Counted from the first letter of the stretch, positions 44,555 through 53,989 are shown. The stretch: 64,000 nucleotides of DNA from Planomonospora parontospora (GCA_014647935.1 BMQD01000016.1:124001-188000); one strand, 5' to 3'. Notes: generated by a model from the letters alone, not told the origin. Translations and numbers: made by a program.

Positions 44555-46096
44555 TCAATACGCCTGGTCGTCTCCGAGGGCGGCCAGGCTGATGATCATG
44601 GCGAGACGCTGGCGGGCGTCGTCCAGGTTCAGCGGAGTGATCTCGCCGATCCTGCGCAGCCGGTTGCGGACGGTGTTGGGGTGGACACCGAGCCGCTCGG
44701 CCGCGGCGGCGAGATCGCCCTGGGCCTCCAGCCACGCCCGCAGCGTCGCCGCGTAGTGGGTGGCGTGCGCGGCGTCGTGCCCGCGCAGCGCGCTGACCGG
44801 CCCCCGGGCGGGAGGCCGGCCCGTGCGCGCCGCGGCGCGCAACCGCTGGAGCAGGATGTCGCCCCAGGACTCGTCGTAGGCCGGCGGCGCGGTCCGGGGC
44901 GCGCCCGCCTCGTGCAGCGCCAGGCACTCGTCGGCCTCCTGCCGGCCGGCCGGAAGCTCCTCGGCCTGGGCCGGGGCGCCGATCCCGGCCAGGACGCGCA
45001 CCCGCGCCGGAAGCGCGGCCTGCAGTGCGGCCACCCACTCGCGTGCCGCGGCCGCCGGCTCGCCGGGCAGGATCGTGTAGAGCGTGTTGTCCAGCAGCGT
45101 GCTGCGCCCCGGCCGGGACCAGCCGAAACCGGTGGTGGCCCGCTCGAAGGCCAGCAGGGGTGCGGCGTGCCGCTCGGTGTCGGCGTGCGCGCGGACCGCG
45201 ATGACCCGCATCGCCCCCGGGGCCAGTCCCAGCTGGCTCAGCACCGTCGCGGCGTCGGCGCCGCCCTCCAGCAGCCGGACGGTCAGGTCCGACTCCACCT
45301 GCCGCTCCAGGTCCGCGCTCGCCCGTGAGCGCAGCAGGTGCAGGGCCACCGTGCGCGCGCCGTCGGTCAGGGCGCCGAGCCGCGCCCCGGTCAGCGGGCT
45401 GCCGCAGGTGACCCAGACCGATCCCAGCAGCTCGCGGCCCGCCCGCACCGCCACCGCCATGCGCCCGGTCAGGCCGTTCTGCGGGTCCTGCGCCACGAAC
45501 ACCGGCTCGTCCGTCGAGGCCAGGTGGTCGAAGACCCCCCGGGCCCGGAGCGTCTCGCGCAACCGGTCCGGCACCTGCCGCACCAGGATCGTCTCGAGCC
45601 GGGCCGGGTCGCCCGCCTGCTGGGAGCGCGAGTACGCCAGCACCCGCGACAGCCGGTCCTCGATGGTCACCGCCCCGCCGATCACATCCGCCAGGTTGTC
45701 GGCCAGCGCGAACAGGTCCGTCGGCCCGCGGCCCGACTCGGTCTCCCGCCCCTCCAGCACCAGCCCGTAGACGACGCCGGTGAGCTGGCTCCACGACACC
45801 GCGGGATCGACCAGCATCACCGCCACGTCCTCGCTCTCACCGGCGGAGAAGGCCTCGTGGGCGGCGTCGGTCTCGGCGCGCACCAGGACCGCCGCGGACC
45901 GGGCCGACACCGCCCAGCGCACCGCCTCGGCCACCGACGCGGCTCCCACCGCCAGCAGCACGTCGCCCGCGACCCGGTCGTCGGTGGGATCGGGCATCGC
46001 CACACTGCGCAGCTGCACCGAGCGCGTCTGCGGCCGGCCGCACAGCCGTACGCCGTATCCGCCCAGCACGTTGATCAAGCGGTCCAGTCTGATCAT
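44555..46096 (-). CDS. PucR-family transcriptional regulator
   Basis: A 513-residue regulator. The N-terminal about 110 residues resemble a PucR leader domain, a GAF-like central region follows (ADVIGGAVTIEDRLSRVLAYSR, PVFVAQDPQNGLTGRMAVAVRAG), and the C-terminus is the PucR helix-turn-helix (LRAWLEAQGDLAAAAERLGVHPNTVRNRLRRIGEITPLNLDDARQRLAMIISLAAL). Family members activate catabolic operons for purines, amino acids or other nitrogen compounds. It is not adjacent to an obvious target; the DadA-like gene two genes away is a possibility only. Divergent from the RecD2 gene. Confidence 0.93.
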   Translation of the reverse strand: MIRLDRLINVLGGYGVRLCGRPQTRSVQLRSVAMPDPTDDRVAGDVLLAVGAASVAEAVRWAVSARSAAVLVRAETDAAHEAFSAGESEDVAVMLVDPAVSWSQLTGVVYGLVLEGRETESGRGPTDLFALADNLADVIGGAVTIEDRLSRVLAYSRSQQAGDPARLETILVRQVPDRLRETLRARGVFDHLASTDEPVFVAQDPQNGLTGRMAVAVRAGRELLGSVWVTCGSPLTGARLGALTDGARTVALHLLRSRASADLERQVESDLTVRLLEGGADAATVLSQLGLAPGAMRVIAVRAHADTERHAAPLLAFERATTGFGWSRPGRSTLLDNTLYTILPGEPAAAAREWVAALQAALPARVRVLAGIGAPAQAEELPAGRQEADECLALHEAGAPRTAPPAYDESWGDILLQRLRAAARTGRPPARGPVSALRGHDAAHATHYAATLRAWLEAQGDLAAAAERLGVHPNTVRNRLRRIGEITPLNLDDARQRLAMIISLAALGDDQAY

Positions 46097-46265
46097 GAGC
46101 GCCTCCTGCCCGGTGCCGACGCATCACGGTAACCACCGGCTCCGGGGGTGCGCGCCCGTCAGCGACGGAGCGGGACTCCCCGGTCAGGACGCTCGCCGGG
46201 CGCGGCGGACGCCGTACAGGCCCCGCCTGGAGGTTTCTGTCGGTCGTATCCGGTTGGATCCTGCT

Positions 46266-48398
46266 GTGGACGTTTCCGTCGAGCACCTGGTGTACGTCCG
46301 CGAGGACGGCCACACCGTCGCGCGGATGAGCGCCGAAGGCGTGCCGGACTTCATCGCCTCCGGCCGGGCCCTGGCCGGGATCCAGCCCGGCGAGGCGCTC
46401 CGGCTCGCCGGCTCCTGGGGCGAGCACCCGCGCCACGGCAGGCACTTCGCGGTGGACGGATGCGAGCGGGTGGCCCCGGCCACCGTCCGGGCGATCCGGG
46501 TCTACCTCGGCTCGGGCCTGATCCGCGGCATCGGCCCGAGGCTCGCCCACGCCATCGTCAGCCACTTCGGAGAGGCGACGCTGGAGGTCATCGACACCGA
46601 GCCGGAGCGGCTCAGGGAGGTCGTCAACATCGGACCCGCCCGGCAGGCGCAGATCGCCCGGGCGTGGGAGGAGCAGAAGGAGATCGCCGCACTGATGGCG
46701 GTCCTGCAGGGGTTCGGGGTCAGCCCGATGCTCGCGGCGAAGATCTACCAGGTGTACGGCGCGGACTCCGGCGAGGTCCTCGCCTCCGACCCGTACCGCC
46801 TCATCGGCCAGGTCCGGGGGATCGCGTTCGGCACGGCCGACCGGATCGCGCTGAGGTCCGGCGTCCCGGAGGACAGCCCGGAGCGGATCGGCGCGGCGGT
46901 CCTGGACACGCTGGAGACCGCGGGCGCCCGCGACGGGCACTGCTACCTGCCGCTGAACGTCCTGGTCGGCAGGGCCGCCGAACTGGTCGACCAGGACCGG
47001 GAGCCGGTCCGCCGGGCGGTCGACGCCCTGCGGGCCGAGCGCCGGGTGGTCGTCGAGGCGTCTCCCGACGACCCCGACCAGACCGTGGTCTACGCCAAGC
47101 ACGTGCACGGCCGCGAGATGGGCCTGGCGGCCCATCTGGCCAGGCTCTGCCGGGCTCCCTCGGCGCTGCCCGTCCGCACGTGGCCGGAGGACCCGGGGCT
47201 CCACGAGGACCAGCGGGCGGCCGTGGCCATGGCCCTGACCAGCACCGTGTCCGTCCTCACCGGCGGCCCCGGATGCGGCAAGAGCCACACGGTGAAGGCC
47301 GTCGCCGCCGCGGTGCGGGCGGCCGGCGGCACGGTGACCCTGACCGCCCCGACGGGCAGGGCCGCCAAGCGGCTGTCGGAGCTGACCGGGCTGCCCGCCA
47401 TGACCGTGCACCGCATGCTGGCCCGCCGGCCGGATCCGGAGCCCGGCACGCTGTTCACCGAGACGCCCTCCCAGGCCGACCTGGTCGTGGTCGACGAGGC
47501 CTCCATGCTGGACCTGCACCTGGCCACCCGCCTGGCCGCGGCCGTCCCCTCGGGCAGCCACCTGCTGATCGTCGGCGACGGCGACCAGCTGCCGAGCATC
47601 GCGCCCGGCAACGTGCTGGCCGACCTGCTGCGCGTCGAGGCCGTCCCGCGGACCCGGCTGACGCACGTCTTCCGCCAGGCGGAGGAGAGCGGGATCATCC
47701 AGGTCGCCCACCGCATCCGGGCCGGCCGGGTGCCCGACCTCCCCGGCCGGAGGGGTTTCTGGTTCGAGGAGGTCGACGATCCCGGCCGGGTCGCCGAGCG
47801 GGTGGTCCACCTGGCGACGGTGGCGATCCCGCGCAAGCAGAACGTGGGCCCCGACCAGGTCCAGGTCCTGTGCCCGATGCGCAGGGGCGCGACCGGGACC
47901 GCCGAGATCGGCCGGATGATCCAGGAGCGGCTCAACCCCGCCGGGGAGGGGAAGGAGGAGCACTGGTCGGGCGCCTCGGTCTTCCGGACCGGCGACCGGG
48001 TCATGTCCGTCCGCAACAACTACGACAAGGGCGTCTTCAACGGGACCACCGGGACGGTGACCGGGATCGTCCGGCAGGACAGGCTCCTGGAGGTCCGCAC
48101 GGACGAGGGGGAGAGCGTGCAGTACGGCTTCGGCGAGCTCGACGAGCTGACCCACGCGTACGCCGTCAGCGTGCACCGCTCCCAGGGCAGCGAATACCCC
48201 TTCGTGGTCGCGCCGATCGTCGCCGAGGCCGGCGGCGTCATGCTGCGCCGCAGGCTGCTCTACACCCTGGTCACCCGGGCCCGGTCGTGGGTGGTCCTCG
48301 TCGGCCAGCGCGAGGCCCTGGAGACGGCGGTCAACCGGCTCGGGCACCGCCGGAACACCGGGCTCGCCCGCAGGCTCGCGCTGAGCCTGCGGGACTGA
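46266..48398 (+). CDS. recD2: RecD2-type ATP-dependent DNA helicase
   Basis: A 710-residue 5'-to-3' superfamily 1B helicase acting in DNA repair without RecBC. The N-terminal third holds an OB-like and helix-hairpin-helix block (GLIRGIGPRLAHAIVSHFGEATLEVIDTEPERL, VNIGPARQAQIARAW), then the motor: Walker A in SVLTGGPGCGKSHTVKAV, motif Ia TLTAPTGRAAKRLSE, Walker B VVVDEASMLDLHL, motif III LIVGDGDQLPSIAPGNVL, and VI LTHAYAVSVHRSQGSEYPFVV plus LLYTLVTRAR. Length is slightly short of the family norm. GTG at 46266 is the chosen start; the frame is open far upstream as a shadow of the PucR gene. Confidence 0.94.
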   Translation: MDVSVEHLVYVREDGHTVARMSAEGVPDFIASGRALAGIQPGEALRLAGSWGEHPRHGRHFAVDGCERVAPATVRAIRVYLGSGLIRGIGPRLAHAIVSHFGEATLEVIDTEPERLREVVNIGPARQAQIARAWEEQKEIAALMAVLQGFGVSPMLAAKIYQVYGADSGEVLASDPYRLIGQVRGIAFGTADRIALRSGVPEDSPERIGAAVLDTLETAGARDGHCYLPLNVLVGRAAELVDQDREPVRRAVDALRAERRVVVEASPDDPDQTVVYAKHVHGREMGLAAHLARLCRAPSALPVRTWPEDPGLHEDQRAAVAMALTSTVSVLTGGPGCGKSHTVKAVAAAVRAAGGTVTLTAPTGRAAKRLSELTGLPAMTVHRMLARRPDPEPGTLFTETPSQADLVVVDEASMLDLHLATRLAAAVPSGSHLLIVGDGDQLPSIAPGNVLADLLRVEAVPRTRLTHVFRQAEESGIIQVAHRIRAGRVPDLPGRRGFWFEEVDDPGRVAERVVHLATVAIPRKQNVGPDQVQVLCPMRRGATGTAEIGRMIQERLNPAGEGKEEHWSGASVFRTGDRVMSVRNNYDKGVFNGTTGTVTGIVRQDRLLEVRTDEGESVQYGFGELDELTHAYAVSVHRSQGSEYPFVVAPIVAEAGGVMLRRRLLYTLVTRARSWVVLVGQREALETAVNRLGHRRNTGLARRLALSLRD

Positions 48399-48722
48399 GC
48401 CTGCGGGACTGGGTCCGCGGGACTGGGCTCGCTGGGTCTGCCGGGCTGGGCCCGGGGGCGGTTCCGGGGGAGGGCCACCGGGGAGACGGCCCCGGGAGGA
48501 CGGGACGCCGGCAGGGCCCTGTCTTTACCCGATCGTCACCTTCTTCCGGTCAGCTCCGGTGACCGCGCACCGATAGGGGCGTATCCGACCTCACAGGAGG
48601 AGAACCGGCAGGCCCGCGCCGCCCGCAGGCCCGCACCCGCCCCGTAACCGCTGCCGACCTCCCTCCCCGCCGCGCCGTCCGGGCGCGCGGGAGGGAGCAC
48701 CCGGCAGGCCACCAGAGAGATC
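48399..48722. other. Gap between helicase and GGDEF-EAL genes
   Basis: No gene is supported. Degenerate short direct repeats of a GCCTGCGGGACTG-like unit run from the helicase stop to about 48450. Further right, CGGTCA (48547-48552) and TGACCG (48560-48565) form an inverted repeat with a 7-base loop in the probable promoter region. I looked for a cyclic-di-GMP riboswitch and saw none. Confidence 0.5.
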
Positions 48723-51104
48723 ATGATGCAGAGCCTCTTCGCGGCAGCCCGTACGGGCTCCCGCCTTGCCGGCCACCCGCGCGCCTGGCTGGTCTTCCTC
48801 GTGCTGGGAGGCCTGGCGGCCGTGGCCGTCCCGTTCGCGGCGGGTGCGTCACCGGTCGTGGAGACGCTGTCCTGGGTGCTGCTGCCGGGAGCCTCCGCGC
48901 TGGCCGTCCTGACCGGGATGCGCCGGAACGGGCTGACCGGCTCGCGGCCGTGGCGGCTGATAGGCGCCGGTCTCCTGATCACGCTGCTGGTGAGCGCCCT
49001 CGGCTGGGGCGTCGGCTGGGTCTGGCTGAGGAGCCCTCTCCTGCTGGGCGTGTACCAGGTCGGCACGCTCGCCGCCTACGGCCTGGCGCTGGTCGCCCTG
49101 GTCATGCTGAGCCTGCGGGCCTCCGGCCCGCGCTGGGCGGCGCTGCTGGACGCCGGCACCATCACCGTCGGCGTGGCCATGCCGCTCTGGACGCTGCTCA
49201 TCGGCCCGGTCGCCGACCGGGCCGTGCACATCGACACCGACCTGGTCTTCGCGCTGGCGCTGCCGGTCGTCGACCTGTTCATCCTCGGGCTCGTGATCCG
49301 CCTGGCCCTGGACAGCGGCCGCGTGCCCGGGCTGAGCCTGCTGGGCGCGTCCTACGCCGCCATGTTCTTCTCCGACGTCGTCTATCTGCTGAACCAGACC
49401 TCGAACGAGGTGTACGGCGCCGTCTCCACGGCCTGCTGGCTGGGCTGGGCGGTCCTGACCGGCGCGGCCATGCTGCACCCCAGCATGGCCGCCGCGAACC
49501 GGACGCAGGAGCCCGCCCCCTTCACCCGGGCGCGGCTGGCCGCGGTCCTGGCACTGGCACTGGCGCTGACGCTGGTCAGTCCGCTGGTCTCCGTCGTGGT
49601 CCCGATGGTCGCGGGCGCCGGCCCGGCCGCGGGCGCCCACGGCGGCAGCTCGGTCACGCTGCTGACCGTGCTGCTGGCCGTGCTGCTGGTGCTGCGGCTG
49701 AGCACCGTCGTGTGCGTGAGCGTGGCCCAGGCGGCGGACCTGCGCGTCGCCCTGCACCGGCAGGACGTCCTGCAGCGCAGCCTGTCCCACCGCGCCTCGC
49801 ACGACCCGCTGACCGGGCTGGGCAACCGCACCCTGCTGGGCGAGGCTCTGCACACCGTCATCACCTCGCACGCCGCCGCCCCCGACGCCCCCCACCCGGC
49901 GCTGCTCCTGCTGGACCTGGACGCCTTCAAGGACGTCAACGACACCTACGGCCACCCGGTGGGCGACGAGGTGCTCACCGTGGTCGCCCAGCGGCTCCGC
50001 GAACTGGTCGCCGGCGAGCGCATCCTGGCCCGGCTCGGCGGCGACGAGTTCGCCATCCTGCTGCCGCGCGCCGAGACCGGCGAGGCCATGGCCGTGGCCC
50101 AGCGGATGCTGGAGACCGTGCGGGCCCCCTACCTGCTCGACGGCCGCGAGCTGTACCTGACCACCAGCATCGGCGTTCTCACCGGCACCGCCATCGCCAC
50201 CGCGTCCGACGCCCTGCGCGACGCCGACCTGGCCCTGTACGCGGCCAAGGCCGCGGGCAAGAACCAGATCACCGTCTTCGACGGCGAGCTGCGCGCCCGG
50301 CGCCTGCACCACGCGGAGATCGCCGTCGGGCTGCGCCAGGCGCTGGCCCGGGAGGAGTTCACCCTGGCCTACCAGCCCGTCGTGGACCTGACCTCCGGCA
50401 CGATCTACGCGGTGGAGGCCCTGCTGCGCTGGACCCCGGCCGGCGGCCGGCCCATCCCGCCGGACGTGTTCATCCCCGTCGCCGAGGACACCGGGCTGAT
50501 CGTCGAGATCGGCCGCTGGGTCCTGAACCAGGCCTGCGCCGACGCCAAGCGGTGGCACGAGCGGTACGGCATCGCCGTGACGGTCAACGTCTCCGGGCGG
50601 CAGCTGCGCGAGCGCGCGTTCCGGGACACGGTGCTGGACGTCCTGGCCCGCTACGCGCTGCCGGAGAACGCGCTGACCCTGGAGGTCACCGAGAGCATGC
50701 TGCTGGCCACCACCGCCGCCGAGACCCGCCGCATCGTCGAGCTCCTCGCCGAGCTGCGCACCCATGGGGTGCGCATCGCCCTCGACGACTTCGGCACCGG
50801 CTACTCCTCGCTGGCCTACCTGCGCACCCTCCCGGTGGACATCCTCAAGATCGACCGCTCGTTCACCGCCCCGCTCACCGACACCGACCCCCACCAGGCC
50901 CGCGCCTTCACCAAGGCCATCGTGGAGCTCTCGGCCAGCCTGGGCCTGTCCACCGTCGTTGAGGGCGTCGAATCCCGCGAGCAGGCCGCGGTCCTGCAGC
51001 AGATGGGCTGCCCGCTGGCCCAGGGCTACCTGTTCTCCCAGCCCGCCCCCGCCCGTGCGATCGACGACATGCTCCAGGTGGCCCCCTCGAAGACCGCGGC
51101 CTGA
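48723..51104 (+). CDS. Membrane GGDEF-EAL protein (cyclic-di-GMP synthesis and breakdown)
   Basis: A 793-residue protein. About nine hydrophobic segments occupy residues 20-340, followed by a GGDEF domain (about 360-520) with the intact signature RLGGDEF and an EAL domain (about 535-785) with EALLRW, NVSGRQL, LEVTES, IALDDFGTGYSS and KIDRSF, all metal and catalytic positions present. No RxxD inhibitory site precedes GGDEF (the residues there are AGER). It may therefore make or degrade cyclic-di-GMP depending on signals sensed by the membrane part. In actinomycetes such proteins time sporulation. It starts ATGATG at 48723. Confidence 0.94.
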   Translation: MMQSLFAAARTGSRLAGHPRAWLVFLVLGGLAAVAVPFAAGASPVVETLSWVLLPGASALAVLTGMRRNGLTGSRPWRLIGAGLLITLLVSALGWGVGWVWLRSPLLLGVYQVGTLAAYGLALVALVMLSLRASGPRWAALLDAGTITVGVAMPLWTLLIGPVADRAVHIDTDLVFALALPVVDLFILGLVIRLALDSGRVPGLSLLGASYAAMFFSDVVYLLNQTSNEVYGAVSTACWLGWAVLTGAAMLHPSMAAANRTQEPAPFTRARLAAVLALALALTLVSPLVSVVVPMVAGAGPAAGAHGGSSVTLLTVLLAVLLVLRLSTVVCVSVAQAADLRVALHRQDVLQRSLSHRASHDPLTGLGNRTLLGEALHTVITSHAAAPDAPHPALLLLDLDAFKDVNDTYGHPVGDEVLTVVAQRLRELVAGERILARLGGDEFAILLPRAETGEAMAVAQRMLETVRAPYLLDGRELYLTTSIGVLTGTAIATASDALRDADLALYAAKAAGKNQITVFDGELRARRLHHAEIAVGLRQALAREEFTLAYQPVVDLTSGTIYAVEALLRWTPAGGRPIPPDVFIPVAEDTGLIVEIGRWVLNQACADAKRWHERYGIAVTVNVSGRQLRERAFRDTVLDVLARYALPENALTLEVTESMLLATTAAETRRIVELLAELRTHGVRIALDDFGTGYSSLAYLRTLPVDILKIDRSFTAPLTDTDPHQARAFTKAIVELSASLGLSTVVEGVESREQAAVLQQMGCPLAQGYLFSQPAPARAIDDMLQVAPSKTAA

Positions 51105-51407
51105 CGCCCCGGCTCGCGCCCGGGCCCGCGCCCCGGTCCCGCCCCCCGCGCCGCGGCGCCGTCCTCCGGTGCGCGGTCCGGGGAGGCGGGGCAGCCGGCG
51201 GTCGTCGCCGTGCGCCCGGCGCGATCGGGCGCACGGCTTCCGGACGTGCGGCCGGGCCGCGCCGTATCGGAACGTGCCAGGAGAACGGGTTTTCGGTCCG
51301 GCAGGCCAGGTGGATGAATCATCCCCTAATATCGTCCATCGGACGAAGAGCGCCCCAACTCGGCATCCCGGCAGCCGGCGCCTCACATCTTCGGCGAGAG
51401 GGGAAGC
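51105..51407. promoter_or_regulatory. Upstream region of the coiled-coil protein: promoter and palindromes
   Basis: No gene is seen. TAATAT (51327-51332) looks like a -10 box. GATGA-A-TCATC (51313-51323) overlaps its upstream side and TCGTCC-ATC-GGACGA (51332-51346) its downstream side; both are perfect inverted repeats, so the promoter is flanked by two possible operators. Confidence 0.5.
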
Positions 51408-52418
51408 GTGGCGGCGGCACTCCGCGGGGAGCGGTACCGCGATGCGCTCCGGGCCCTGCTCGCCTCGCTCGTCGCGGTGGCCCTGTGCCTGGGCGCGACC
51501 TCGGCGGGCCACGCCGCGCCCAAGCCGGGCGCCAAGCAGCTCCGCAAGGAACTGGCCCAGCTGCAGAAGCGGTCGGAGACCCTGATCGCCGAGTACTACG
51601 AGGGACGCGTCCAGCTGCAGAAGGTCGAGCGGGTGGAGAAGGTGGCCCGCGGCAACCTGGAGCGCGCGCAGCGGAACTTCGACCTGGCCGCGCAGGAGAT
51701 CCGCCTGCTGGCCGCCGAGCGGTACCGCACCGGTGGCCTGACGTCGGTGGCGGCACTGGTGGGCGAGGCCGACGCCACCGCCCTGCTGGACCGTCTGGCC
51801 CTCACCCGGCAGGTCGTCGCCGACCAGGACGCCAGGCTGCGGAGTTTCACCGAGGTGCGCGACGCCCACCTGCGGGCCCGCGAGTCGGCGCGGGAGCGCG
51901 CCGCCGAGCTCCGCGACGCGCTCGAGGAGCTCGACGACGACAAGAAGCGGGCAGAGGAGCTGATCGAGCAGATCAAGGACAAGATCGACCTGCTCTATCC
52001 GACCCCCGGCATCCGCCGGGCCGACGGCACCTGGGTGCCCCAGCTGCCGTCCGGGCCGGACCACATCACCCCCCGGATGCGGCTGGTCCGGCAGCTGATC
52101 GCGCAGCGCTTCGGCTCCCGGTTCGGGATCGGCTGCTACCGGGTCGACGGGGGCATCGCCGGGGGCGGGGAGCATCCGCTGGGGCGGGCCTGCGACTTCA
52201 TGCTCAGCAGCGGGGGCGCCATGCCGACGGCGGCCGAGACCCGGCGGGGCAACGAGATCTCCGCTTGGGCGGTCGAGAACGCCCGGAGGCTCGGCATCAT
52301 GTACGTCATCTTCCGCCAGCGCATCTGGCACGTGCGCACCGGCACCTGGCGGACTATGTCGGACCGGGGCGGCGTCACCGCCAACCACTACGACCACCCG
52401 CACATCTCGGTCTACTGA
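51408..52418 (+). CDS. Secreted coiled-coil protein with M15/ARB_07466-like C-terminal domain
   Basis: A 336-residue exported protein. A signal peptide (about 1-36, ending TSAGHAA) precedes a long coiled coil (about 45-200, ELAQLQKRSETLIAEYYEGR, ALEELDDDKKRAEELIEQIKDKI), as in PcsB/NlpC partner proteins. The C-terminal about 120 residues keep the metallopeptidase-like motifs GEHPLGRACDFM and NHYDHPHISVY seen in M15-type D-Ala carboxypeptidase folds, so it may cut or bind peptidoglycan. GTG at 51408 follows GAGAGGGGAAG. It belongs to the widely spread actinobacterial cell-wall remodelling proteins; activity is inferred. Confidence 0.88.
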   Translation: MAAALRGERYRDALRALLASLVAVALCLGATSAGHAAPKPGAKQLRKELAQLQKRSETLIAEYYEGRVQLQKVERVEKVARGNLERAQRNFDLAAQEIRLLAAERYRTGGLTSVAALVGEADATALLDRLALTRQVVADQDARLRSFTEVRDAHLRARESARERAAELRDALEELDDDKKRAEELIEQIKDKIDLLYPTPGIRRADGTWVPQLPSGPDHITPRMRLVRQLIAQRFGSRFGIGCYRVDGGIAGGGEHPLGRACDFMLSSGGAMPTAAETRRGNEISAWAVENARRLGIMYVIFRQRIWHVRTGTWRTMSDRGGVTANHYDHPHISVY

Positions 52419-52468
52419 AATAAGGTGGGACCCGGCCGGCGGACCACCTCCCGGATCGGACATCTCGT

Positions 52469-52813
52469 ATGCCTCACGACGCCTCGGACTGTCTCGAAGT
52501 GCGGGTCACCACCGCCGACCGCGCGGAGGCGGAGCGGATCCGCGCCGCGGCGGTGGGGGAGCGGCTCGCCGCCGACGCGCAGCTGCTCGGTCCGATCGAG
52601 TCCGTCTACCGGTGGGCGGGGGAGGTCCAGCGCGCCGAGGAGTGGCTGCTGCTGATGAAGACCACGGCGGAGCGCTTCGAGGAGCTCGCCCGGCGGGTCA
52701 GGGAGCTGCACTCCTACGAGGTCCCGCAGATCGTCGCGGTGGTCCTGGCGGCCGGCACCCCCGACTACCTCGACTGGATCAGGCGCGAGACCTCCCGATC
52801 CCCGGCCGGGTGA
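52469..52813 (+). CDS. cutA: CutA1-type divalent-cation tolerance protein
   Basis: A 114-residue protein of the CutA1 family, trimeric ferredoxin-like proteins linked to copper tolerance. Hallmarks are VTTADRAEAERIRAAAVGERLAADAQL, PIESVYRWAGEVQRAEEWLLLMKTTAERFEEL and HSYEVPQIVAVVLAAGTPDYLDWI; the last includes the conserved YEVPxI. ATG at 52469 has no Shine-Dalgarno, so it may be leaderless. It follows the coiled-coil gene by 50 bases. Confidence 0.93.
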   Translation: MPHDASDCLEVRVTTADRAEAERIRAAAVGERLAADAQLLGPIESVYRWAGEVQRAEEWLLLMKTTAERFEELARRVRELHSYEVPQIVAVVLAAGTPDYLDWIRRETSRSPAG

Positions 52814-52904
52814 CCGGGGCCGGGCGGGGAGCGGGCCGCCCCTTGCCGGGTTCCGCCGCCGATGGGAGATTGCTCGTACAGTCGTAAAGCGGTATCCGAT
52901 CGGA

Positions 52905-53600
52905 ATGGTGGGGTTCATGCGGGTGATCGGTGCGGGATTCGGCCGTACGGGCACGCTCTCACTCAAGACCGCCCTGGAGCGGCTGGGCTTCGGGCCGTGC
53001 CACCACATGACCGAGGTGTTCGAGCGGCCGGGGCAGGCCCGCCGGTGGCTCGCCCTGGCCGAAGGGCGGCCGGTGGACTGGGACGACCTGCTGGGAGGCT
53101 ACGAGTCCTGTGTGGACTGGCCGTCCGCCGCCTACTGGCGCGAGCTGGCCGCCCACTACCCCGAGGCCAAGGTCGTTCTGACGGTGCGCGATCCCGAGCG
53201 CTGGCTGGCGAGCATGGAGGCCACCATCCTCCGGCAGCACGAGCGCGGGACCACGCTCGCCGGCCGGGCCCTCCTCGGGATCTCGTCCCTGCTGGGCACG
53301 GACTTCGCCGCGTTCATCCGGATGACCGACCTGACCGTCGGGCAGCGGGTCTTCGACGGCCGTACGGACGACCGCGAGCACGTCCTCAAGAGGTTCCGCG
53401 CCCACATCGACGAGGTCGTGGCGGCGATCCCGCCCGAGCGGCTGCTCCGTTTCGAGGTCCGCGAGGGCTGGGAGCCGCTGTGCGGGTTCCTGGGAGTGCC
53501 GGTGCCCGACGAGCCGTTCCCGAGGGTGAACGACAAGGCCGACTTCGAGCGGCACGCCAGGGGGAGCATGCTCCCCATGCTCCTGCGGCGCGGCGGGTAG
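52905..53600 (+). CDS. P-loop sulfotransferase-like protein
   Basis: A 231-residue protein of the Sulfotransfer_4-like family common in actinomycetes. The phosphate-binding loop is GAGFGRTGTLSLKTALERLGFG (about residues 8-29), and VVLTVRDPERWLASM carries the Arg and Ser typical of PAPS 3'-phosphate binding; REGWEPLCGFLGVPVPDEPFPRVN matches the family end. True sulfotransfer activity is unproven for these bacterial proteins. ATG at 52905 or 52917 could be the start; neither has an ideal ribosome site. Confidence 0.87.
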   Translation: MVGFMRVIGAGFGRTGTLSLKTALERLGFGPCHHMTEVFERPGQARRWLALAEGRPVDWDDLLGGYESCVDWPSAAYWRELAAHYPEAKVVLTVRDPERWLASMEATILRQHERGTTLAGRALLGISSLLGTDFAAFIRMTDLTVGQRVFDGRTDDREHVLKRFRAHIDEVVAAIPPERLLRFEVREGWEPLCGFLGVPVPDEPFPRVNDKADFERHARGSMLPMLLRRGG

Positions 53601-53661
53601 GCCCGTACGGCGGACCGGCACGGACGGGCCGGTGCGCCCGTTCTCCCGTCTCCGTGTTCCC

Positions 53662-53739
53662 TCAGGCCTTCCGCCAGCACCAGCGGAGGAGCTCCCGGCC
53701 GGTCAGGTCCGAGGTCAGGGCGGGGCGTCGGGGAGTCAT
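53662..53739 (-). pseudogene. Truncated SAP-domain protein fragment (25 codons)
   Basis: An ATG at 53739 opens MTPRRPALTSDLTGRELLRW and stops after 25 codons. The phrase resembles the opening of actinobacterial SAP-domain proteins, whose SAP motif would follow right after the point where this ORF ends. No continuation is seen in any frame. No Shine-Dalgarno. Probably a gene remnant; low certainty. Confidence 0.35.
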
Positions 53740-53872
53740 GACGGCAGCATGGCAGGCGCCTCCGACAATGTCCCCGCCAGGCGGCGGGCACCGTCCGGAC
53801 CCGGGCGGCGGAGCGTGCTGGGAACGGTTCCCGGGATCAACCCGTCTCGACGGAGAACACGCCTCTATTTTC

Positions 53873-53886
53873 AGAGAGCGCTCTCA
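53873..53886. promoter_or_regulatory. CebR-like LacI-type operator AGAGAGCGCTCTCA before GH3
   Basis: The inner 12 bases GAGAGCGCTCTC are a perfect palindrome, close to the CebR/CelR consensus TGGGAGCGCTCCCA for cellulose-derived sugars. It ends 8 bases before a -35 box. Confidence 0.65.
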
Positions 53887-53894
53887 GGAAACTA

Positions 53895-53924
53895 TTGACG
53901 GGACCGGTGTCACGGCGTCAGGAT
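53895..53924 (+). promoter_or_regulatory. Housekeeping-type promoter TTGACG-N18-CAGGAT
   Basis: TTGACG (53895-53900) and CAGGAT (53919-53924) are spaced 18 bases apart and lie 66 bases before the GH3 start, right after the CebR-like operator. Confidence 0.6.
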
Positions 53925-53989
53925 CTGCGCAGTGCGGATCACGGGGGAGCCGCCACGCCCTTCCGCAGCGCCTCGAGAACGGACCCTCG

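Noticed and set aside
51105-51407. Possible cyclic-di-AMP riboswitch before the cell-wall protein gene
   Set aside because: Such switches are common before actinobacterial wall hydrolases, but the conserved core was not found by eye.
48849-52463. 1204-residue minus-strand frame
   Set aside because: Antisense shadow of the GGDEF-EAL and coiled-coil genes, Gly/Gln/Arg-rich without any domain.
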